Below are positions 14,016-19,365 of a stretch of 21,517 bases of DNA, one piece after another. Position 1 is the stretch's first letter. Every line of letters begins with the position of its first letter. The notes below the pieces were generated by a model. That model saw only the letters and a list, made by a program, of their open reading frames with translations, had not been told where the DNA came from and did no database searches. Source of the stretch: Methanobrevibacter sp. (lineage in GTDB: Archaea > Methanobacteriota > Methanobacteria > Methanobacteriales > Methanobacteriaceae); contig NZ_SUTI01000021.1 of the NCBI RefSeq assembly GCF_015062985.1, positions 1 through 21,517 of the forward strand, given 5' to 3'. A program made the translations under genes and the position numbers.

Positions 14016-14482
14016 TTAACCTCAGTTGTGTTTCCGACTTTTTCAAGTTCCCCATCCCAAATTTCAGAATTGTTGCAGACAAATTTTAAAAACAGATCTC
14101 TGCATCGGATGTCATTTAAAACCACTACTTCAACACCATTGCATTTAAGCATGTTCTCTGCGCCCATCAAGGTTTTATTTTCACCTATTACAACACGCGG
14201 AATGTTATACAAAATTACGGCACCGGAACACATCGGACATGGGGACAATGTTGTGTAAAGAGTGCATCTGATATAATCCTCATAATTCAGGCGTCCTGCA
14301 TTTTCAATTGCATCCATTTCAGCATGCAAAACAACGGAATCATTTTGAATTAATCTATTATGACCTCTGGATATGATTTCACCATCTTTAACCAGTACAG
14401 CCCCAATTGGAAGGCCACCTTCGGCTAAAGACTTTTCAGCTTCCTTTATAGCTTCCTGCATGAAATGATTATCGGATGTCAT
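14012..14482 (-). CDS. Cytosine deaminase, yeast Fcy1-like
   Basis: A 156-residue zinc deaminase of the CDA superfamily. Zinc and catalytic residues are H53 and E55 in HAEMDAIENAGRL, and C82/C85 in TLSPCPMCSGA. The pattern along the whole chain (GGLPIGAVLVKDGEIISRGHN, LYTTLSPCPMCSG, IPRVVIGEN, then VEVVVLNDIRCRDL and a terminal W-x-x-E-x-x-x-V-G) parallels yeast cytosine deaminase, more than TadA or guanine deaminase, and the length (158 in yeast) matches. Predicted reaction: cytosine to uracil in pyrimidine salvage. No ribosome-binding site precedes the ATG at 14482, only a T-run, so translation may be leaderless; an internal ATG at 14461 is an alternative. It is followed by the overlapping GNAT-like gene. 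Confidence 0.82.
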   Translation of the reverse strand: MTSDNHFMQEAIKEAEKSLAEGGLPIGAVLVKDGEIISRGHNRLIQNDSVVLHAEMDAIENAGRLNYEDYIRCTLYTTLSPCPMCSGAVILYNIPRVVIGENKTLMGAENMLKCNGVEVVVLNDIRCRDLFLKFVCNNSEIWDGELEKVGNTTEVK

Positions 14483-14501
14483 GTTAAAAAAAAGAATAGA
14501 T

Positions 14502-14521
14502 TAGATGAATTTAATCATCTA
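14502..14521 (-). terminator. Terminator starting at the coiled-coil gene stop codon
   Basis: On the minus strand the TAG stop is the first three bases of a perfect 7-bp stem (TAGATGA / TCATCTA, loop of 6). It is followed after six bases by a T-rich run with eight consecutive Ts. These Ts end 4 nt before the deaminase ATG, separating the two genes' transcription. Confidence 0.55.
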
Positions 14522-15613
14522 TTTAAATCTATTGAACAATCCTTTATTGGATTCTTTTTCTAAATCATCTTCAAGCTTTTTGATTTGATTGTGCAAATCA
14601 GCAATTGTGCTTTTGGATTCATTAGACAATTTATCGTAACTACTTTCCTTAAGTTTGAGTTGAGTTGTAAGGGAGGAAATTTCATTTTTGTATCCTTCAA
14701 TTTCCTTCTTGTTATTGCTGTCAACTTCATCTTTATAGTTACCAAGGTCGATTAGCTCAGCTCTTAGCTTATCAACTTCTTCGGATATCTCTATATTTTC
14801 TTTTCTGGTACTGGCCAACTTATCCTTAAGCTCATTGACTTCATTTGTTAAGTTTTTGTTGTCTTCTTTAAGTTCGTCCACATTAACGGCAGCCAATTTT
14901 TCTTTATATTCATTTATTTGAGATTCAAGCTCAGTTTTGATATTGCCGATTTCATTTTCCAATTTGTCAGCTCTAACCTTATTAACTGCACCTTCCGCAC
15001 CTAATTTTCCTATCTGATTGCTTAAATCTGCATTGATATCCAATTGATCGAAGTATTTTCTAGTACTTTTTTCCAGCGCATCAGTCAATTCCCTTTTAAG
15101 GCGGTTCAGTTCCGCATTTTCTTTTTTAAGTTTAGGAATTACTTTGTTGGTCAAATAGTTTAGTTCACTAGATTGATTAGCCAGTTTCTTTTCTCTTTCA
15201 CCTAATTTAGATTTTAAGTCGTTGATTGTTTTTGAATACTCTGATGAGTCCTCTTCAGCAGGTTTTTCAGCAGGAGCTTCCTCAGCAGGCTCTTCAACAA
15301 CCTCTTCCACAGGAGCTTCCTCAACAGGTTCTTCAACTTCTTCAACAGTTTCAACAACCTCTTCCACAGGAGCTTCCTCAGCAGGTTCTTCAACTTCTTC
15401 AACAGTTTCAACAACCTCTTCAGCAGGAGCTTCCTCAACTGCATCTTCTACGGAAGCTTCTGCGACAGGTTCTTCGACCTTTTCAACAACAGGTTCTTCA
15501 ATAGTTTCGTTTTCAACAGCGTTTTTTTCAGTATTTGAACGATTTTTAATTTTATCCAAGTCTAATTTAACTTTTTGGCCATACATGGCATTCATTGGTT
15601 TTTCATCAGACAT
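14519..15613 (-). CDS. Acidic repeat and coiled-coil protein of unknown function
   Basis: A 364-residue protein, not recognised. Residues about 1-35 are polar and basic-mixed (MSDEKPMNAMYGQKVKLDLD); about 36-125 is a low-complexity Glu/Val/Pro/Ala region built partly from a 19-residue repeat (EEAPVEEVVETVEEVEEPV-type); about 130-355 is a continuous predicted coiled coil rich in Lys/Glu/Leu/Asn; the chain ends in GLFNRFK. There is no signal peptide or membrane helix, so it is probably a cytoplasmic elongated protein. The start is the ATG at 15613, with GGTGAT 5 nt upstream; a GTG 12 nt earlier overlaps that site and is rejected. It is divergent from polC across 193 bp, with a TATA box at 15687-15695. 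The context hints at, but does not prove, a chromosome- or replication-linked role. Confidence 0.8.
   Translation of the reverse strand: MSDEKPMNAMYGQKVKLDLDKIKNRSNTEKNAVENETIEEPVVEKVEEPVAEASVEDAVEEAPAEEVVETVEEVEEPAEEAPVEEVVETVEEVEEPVEEAPVEEVVEEPAEEAPAEKPAEEDSSEYSKTINDLKSKLGEREKKLANQSSELNYLTNKVIPKLKKENAELNRLKRELTDALEKSTRKYFDQLDINADLSNQIGKLGAEGAVNKVRADKLENEIGNIKTELESQINEYKEKLAAVNVDELKEDNKNLTNEVNELKDKLASTRKENIEISEEVDKLRAELIDLGNYKDEVDSNNKKEIEGYKNEISSLTTQLKLKESSYDKLSNESKSTIADLHNQIKKLEDDLEKESNKGLFNRFK
15301..15439 (-). repeat. 57-bp in-frame tandem repeat
   Basis: Two complete 57-bp units (15301-15357 and 15358-15414) differ at one base, and a partial third follows (15415 to about 15439). 57 is a multiple of three, so unit loss or gain preserves the reading frame. 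They encode the 19-residue acidic repeat of the coiled-coil protein. Confidence 0.85.
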
Positions 15614-15686
15614 TAATATCACCAAAATAGCAATAATAATTTAAAAATTCAACTACGATATACAATATAGTTAATTTGATTTTTAG

Positions 15687-15695
15687 TATATTTAA
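15687..15695 (-). promoter_or_regulatory. Probable TATA box of the coiled-coil gene
   Basis: On the minus strand TTAAATATA, about 75 nt upstream of the ATG. The predicted start near 15668 leaves a leader of about 55 nt. Confidence 0.4.
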
Positions 15696-15720
15696 GTATT
15701 ATTAACTGGACAGTGCAAGA

Positions 15721-15775
15721 TTGATTTTGAAAATTGCAAACATTATTAATATTATGAAAATCAATAGATTATATG
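15721..15775 (+). promoter_or_regulatory. polC promoter region with spaced inverted repeat
   Basis: A TATA-like ATTATATG near 15768-15775 lies about 35 nt upstream of the polC ATG, giving a short leader with GTGGCGAT as ribosome-binding site. Just upstream, TTGATTTT (15721-15728) and AAAATCAA (15757-15764) form an inverted repeat, 9 bp if flanking A/T are included, with centres 36 bp apart. It may be a regulator site or chance in AT-rich DNA. Confidence 0.35.
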
Positions 15776-15806
15776 CTAAATTAATTTTGTAACTTGTGGC
15801 GATACC

Positions 15807-18800
15807 ATGGATTATTTTGATAGATTAGAAGCAGATACCCATCACCTATACGAAATAGCTAATGAAGCAAGGTCTAGAGGCTTGGATGTTGAAACAAAGA
15901 CAGAAGTACCTCTTGCAAAGGACTTGGCTGAAAGAGTAGAGGGGCTTGTTGGTCCCGAAGGTGTGGCTCAAAGGATTAAGGAACTGGAAGCTGATATGGA
16001 CAGGGAATCCATAGCTTTTGAAATTGCAGCGGAAATTGCATCAGGCAAATTTGAACTTTTCGGCGAAAAGGCAGAATGGAATCAGGAACAGAGATGTGAC
16101 CAAGGCCTCAGAACAGCACTGGCCATCCTTACAGAAGGAGTGGTGGCGGCACCTCTGGAAGGGATTTCCCAGGTAAAGATCAAGGATAACTTTGACGGAA
16201 CAAAGTATATTGCGGTTTATTTTGCAGGCCCTATCAGAAGCGCCGGAGGTACTGCGGCGGCTTTGTCCGTGCTTTTGGGAGATAAGATCAGAAGGGCGAT
16301 TGACCTTGATGAATTCAAACCTATCGATGATGAAATCGAAAGGTATGTGGAAGAAGTTGAGCTATACGAATCAGAAGTTACAAATTTACAGTACTCACCA
16401 ACACCAGAAGAAGTGAGATTTGCAGCAACACATATCCCCGTTGAAGTTTCAGGAGAACAGACCGACCAGGTTGAAGTATCCCACAGGGATCTGGAACGTG
16501 TAGAAACCAACAACATCCGTGGAGGTGCATTGCTTGCGATGGTTGAAGGGGTTATCCAGAAATCCAAAAAAATCAAAAAGATTTCCAACAAGCTGGGACT
16601 TGACTGGGACTGGCTTGAGGAATATTCCAAACCTAAAAAGGATGATTCAAGTGAAAGTGACAGCGGAGACTCCGATATTGTAAGCGAACCAAAATACATT
16701 CAGGATATCATCGGTGGAAGGCCAATTTTAGGTTATCCTTCTGAAAAGGGAGGATTCAGACTAAGATACGGAAGGTCCAGAAACACCGGCCTTGCAACAA
16801 TGGGAGTCCATCCCGCAACAATGGCACTGCTTGATTTTTTAGCTGTCGGAACACAGCTTAAGATTGAATATCCCGGAAAAGGTAACTGTGTTGTGCCTGT
16901 TGATTCAATTGAAGGGCCAACAGTCAAACTTAAAAACGGCGACGTACTGATTCTTGATTCAGTAAAGCAAGCCCGTGAAGTCAAAAAGGACGTTACTGAG
17001 ATATTGTTTTTGGGAGACATGCTTGTTGCATTCGGAGAATTCCTGAGAAACAACCAGCCTTTATATCCGTCAGGATGGTGTGAAGAATGGTGGATTCAGC
17101 TTTTGACCGGAAGCGAAAACTTTGATGAGAACAATAATGATTTGGACCTTCACAAGCTTGAATATGAATATCTCTCATCAATCGAAGCGTTCACATTATC
17201 CAAGAAGTACGACATTCCGCTTCATCCAAAATACACTTACTGCTATAACGATGTGACCATTCAGGATTTGAATTCCCTGATTGACCTGCTTGAAAAATCA
17301 AAATCAACTTATAAGCAGGACGAAGGAATGAAACTGGAATTGTCCCCTGAAAAGAGGATTCTGGAAGTTATTGGCGTTCCGCATCTTGTACGCGACGATA
17401 AAATCGTGATAGACAAAGACCACTCCTATGCACTCCTGGTCACATTATCCAAAAAATTGCCTCAAAGGGAAACAACCCTTGAAGCTTTGAATGAAGTTTC
17501 CCCTGTTGAAATCAAAAACAAGGCTCCTGCATACATCGGAACACGTGTGGGAAGGCCTGAAAAATCTAAGGAAAGACTTATGAAACCTGCCCCTCATGGA
17601 CTGATTCCTATTGGAAACAATGGAGGTGCAAGAAGACTGGTTGCAACAGCGGCTAAAAAAGGAAGCATCAAGGTGGACATATCCAGAAGGAAATGTACAA
17701 ACCCGGAATGTGGAATCAGCTCTTTCGGTTCACTCTGTCCTAAATGCGGCAGCCCGACAGAAATGGGCAAACCATCCACAAAAACCATTCCTCTTGCTTC
17801 AATGCTCAAGAAGGCATCCGATAATGTTAAAGTGAGAAGAGTGGATGAGGTTAAAGGTGTTATCGGTATGATTTCCGAATCCAAACTGCCTGAACCTCTT
17901 GAAAAGGGAATACTTCGTGCCAAAAATGAAGTCTTTACATTCAAAGACGGCACAATACGTCATGACTCAACCGATTTGCCGCTTACTCATTTCATTCCGA
18001 AAGAGATTGGAGTTACAGTTGAAAAGCTTCTTGAAATGGGTTATGAAAAGGACTGTTACGGCAACCCGATTGAAAATGAAGATCAAATCATTGAACTCAA
18101 GGTTCAGGACATTGTAATTTCAGACAACTGTGGAGAATATCTGCTTAGAACCGCCCAATTCATTGATGATGAGCTTGAAAGATACTACGACATGGATGCA
18201 TTCTACAATGTTAAGGAAAAAAGCGATTTGATTGGACATCTGGTGGCGGGCCTTGCACCGCACACATCTGCAGGAGTGCTTGGAAGGATTGTCGGATTTA
18301 CAAAGGCCTTAGGCTGTTATGCCCATCCTTATTTCCATTCAGCAAAACGTAGAAACTGTGACAGTGATGAAGATGCAGTTATGCTGCTTTTAGATGCGCT
18401 GATTAACTTTTCAAAATCATATTTACCAAACACCAGAGGAGGAAGTATGGATGCTCCTTTGGTTTTATCTTCAAGAATCGATCCGGAAGAGATAGACGAC
18501 GAATCCCACAACCTTGATATATTTGAAAGGTTCCCTGTTGAATTTTATGAAAAGACATACAGTCCTCTCAAGCCTGCAGAGGTCCTGGAATATATTGACA
18601 ATGTGGAAAAGCATTTGGGAACCCCTGAGCAATATGAGGGACTGATGTTTTCCCACCACACATCCAATATCCATGCCGGCCCTACAGTATGTCTTTACAA
18701 AAGGCTGCCGTCCATGAGAGAAAAGGTAGAGGCTCAAATCAGCCTTGCCGAAACCATCAGGGCCGTTGACCAGAGGGGAGTCGTGGAAAAGGTATTGTCA

Positions 18801-19106
18801 TCCCACTTCCTGCCGGACATCATGGGAAATTCAAGAGCATTCTCCAAACAGAAGGTAAGATGCACAAAATGCGGCAACAAGTACAGACGAATGCCGCTCA
18901 CCGGAAAATGCAGCTGCGGAGGAAATCTTGTCCTTTCGGTTTCCAAGGGTTCGGTTACAAAATACCTTGAAATATCACAGGAGCTTGTCAACAGATACCC
19001 AGTTTCCCATTATCTAAAGCAACGTTTGGAAATTCAGGAATATGGTATCAACTCCCTGTTTGAAAGTGATAAGTCAAAACAAAGTTCTTTAGACATTTTC
19101 TTCTAA
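15807..19106 (+). CDS. polC: DNA polymerase D large subunit DP2
   Basis: A 1099-residue catalytic subunit of the archaeal replicative polymerase D, which pairs with the exonuclease subunit DP1 (not in this window). Recognisable blocks are FAGPIRSAGGTAAALSVLLGD (about 139-159), GRPILGYPSEKGGFRLRYGRS (about 304-324), a C4 zinc site C630/C635/C644/C647, the catalytic region AKRRNCDSDEDAVMLLLDAL with D852 and D854, GGSMDAPLVL shortly after, and a second zinc site C1019/C1022/C1035/C1037. The chain ends QSSLDIFF (1092-1099), a canonical PCNA-interacting peptide. The length is that of an intein-free DP2, and no insertion interrupts the conserved blocks. It forms a single transcription unit. Confidence 0.97.
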   Translation: MDYFDRLEADTHHLYEIANEARSRGLDVETKTEVPLAKDLAERVEGLVGPEGVAQRIKELEADMDRESIAFEIAAEIASGKFELFGEKAEWNQEQRCDQGLRTALAILTEGVVAAPLEGISQVKIKDNFDGTKYIAVYFAGPIRSAGGTAAALSVLLGDKIRRAIDLDEFKPIDDEIERYVEEVELYESEVTNLQYSPTPEEVRFAATHIPVEVSGEQTDQVEVSHRDLERVETNNIRGGALLAMVEGVIQKSKKIKKISNKLGLDWDWLEEYSKPKKDDSSESDSGDSDIVSEPKYIQDIIGGRPILGYPSEKGGFRLRYGRSRNTGLATMGVHPATMALLDFLAVGTQLKIEYPGKGNCVVPVDSIEGPTVKLKNGDVLILDSVKQAREVKKDVTEILFLGDMLVAFGEFLRNNQPLYPSGWCEEWWIQLLTGSENFDENNNDLDLHKLEYEYLSSIEAFTLSKKYDIPLHPKYTYCYNDVTIQDLNSLIDLLEKSKSTYKQDEGMKLELSPEKRILEVIGVPHLVRDDKIVIDKDHSYALLVTLSKKLPQRETTLEALNEVSPVEIKNKAPAYIGTRVGRPEKSKERLMKPAPHGLIPIGNNGGARRLVATAAKKGSIKVDISRRKCTNPECGISSFGSLCPKCGSPTEMGKPSTKTIPLASMLKKASDNVKVRRVDEVKGVIGMISESKLPEPLEKGILRAKNEVFTFKDGTIRHDSTDLPLTHFIPKEIGVTVEKLLEMGYEKDCYGNPIENEDQIIELKVQDIVISDNCGEYLLRTAQFIDDELERYYDMDAFYNVKEKSDLIGHLVAGLAPHTSAGVLGRIVGFTKALGCYAHPYFHSAKRRNCDSDEDAVMLLLDALINFSKSYLPNTRGGSMDAPLVLSSRIDPEEIDDESHNLDIFERFPVEFYEKTYSPLKPAEVLEYIDNVEKHLGTPEQYEGLMFSHHTSNIHAGPTVCLYKRLPSMREKVEAQISLAETIRAVDQRGVVEKVLSSHFLPDIMGNSRAFSKQKVRCTKCGNKYRRMPLTGKCSCGGNLVLSVSKGSVTKYLEISQELVNRYPVSHYLKQRLEIQEYGINSLFESDKSKQSSLDIFF

Positions 19107-19115
19107 AGAATTCAT

Positions 19116-19138
19116 ATTACTTTTCAAATGCTCTTGGG
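19116..19138 (+). repeat. 23-nt 3'-flank element, copy 2
   Basis: It begins 10 nt after the polC stop and matches 9236-9258 at 22 of 23 positions (one C/G difference). A T-rich tail follows (TTTTATCTTTTTT), which probably terminates polC transcription. Confidence 0.6.
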
Positions 19139-19189
19139 TTTTATCTTTTTTATATTAAATTCATAGTAAATATCAGAGTAGATAAATAA

Positions 19190-19209
19190 TGTTCGTGTCA
19201 AGACGAACA
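19190..19209. promoter_or_regulatory. Operator-like palindrome 1 upstream of nrdD
   Basis: A perfect inverted repeat TGTTCGT-N6-ACGAACA directly upstream of the TATA box (19211-19219). Its core is TTCG-N8-CGAA, the geometry of the binding box I recall for the methanogen redox regulator MsvR (TTCGTA-N4-TACGAA). Confidence 0.6.
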
Positions 19210-19210
19210 A

Positions 19211-19219
19211 TTTATATAC
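19211..19219 (+). promoter_or_regulatory. Probable TATA box of nrdD
   Basis: TTTATATAC lies between the two palindromes, predicting a start near 19240 and a leader of about 125 nt. A second, weaker candidate (AATTATAC, 19269-19275) follows the second palindrome and would start near 19297. Confidence 0.45.
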
Positions 19220-19244
19220 TAGTTGGAACAATGTATTAAATAGA

Positions 19245-19264
19245 TGTTCGTATTAAATCGAACA
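19245..19264. promoter_or_regulatory. Operator-like palindrome 2 upstream of nrdD
   Basis: An inverted repeat TGTTCG-N8-CGAACA with the same TTCG-N8-CGAA core as palindrome 1 and the same downstream ATT. It lies 55 bp further on, at the predicted transcription start. A lone half-site (GGAACA, 19225-19230) lies between them. Confidence 0.6.
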
Positions 19265-19294
19265 ATTAATTATACAAGTGTCAACATACATTAT

Positions 19295-19331
19295 AGCATA
19301 CGCGAGATTACTCTCTCGTCACGTTTATGCT
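19295..19331 (+). promoter_or_regulatory. Hairpin in the nrdD leader with alternative pairing
   Basis: AGCATA (19295-19300) pairs with TATGCT (19326-19331), CG with CG, and CGAGA (19303-19307) with TCTCG (19314-19318), giving a 13-bp interrupted stem; the stem's final T begins a run of six. The segment ACGTTT (19321-19326) can instead pair with AAACGT (19339-19344) just before the ribosome-binding site. Function unknown. Confidence 0.45.
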
Positions 19332-19365
19332 TTTTTAAAAACGTAGGAAAAATGGTGTGAAAAAT

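Noticed and set aside
15290..15440. Possible CRISPR-like array
   Set aside because: Units are directly adjacent without unique spacers, have a 57-bp in-frame period and lie inside a coding region.
15214..15644. Open frames in other phases of the acidic repeat (Ser/Thr-rich and Gln/Leu-rich on plus, Lys/Leu-rich on minus)
   Set aside because: They are frame shadows of the 57-bp repeat in the coiled-coil gene; no ribosome-binding sites and extreme composition.
16217..16699. Long antisense frame within polC and similar antisense frames in fdhC, thiC and lysS
   Set aside because: These are mirror frames of strongly conserved genes with biased codon use, lacking start signals and any recognisable protein features.
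15807..19106. Intein in polC
   Set aside because: The frame is the length of an intein-free DP2 and the catalytic and zinc blocks are uninterrupted; the window also shows none in the visible part of nrdD.
19190..19264. NrdR boxes upstream of nrdD
   Set aside because: The NrdR consensus is an AT-rich ACA-x-x-TAT-A-type repeat; the TGTTCG/CGAACA palindromes do not match it.
19244..19360. A 38-codon upstream ORF ending 5 nt before nrdD
   Set aside because: It is made of the palindrome and hairpin sequences, has no ribosome-binding site and no recognisable peptide. A regulatory leader peptide cannot be excluded but is not supported.
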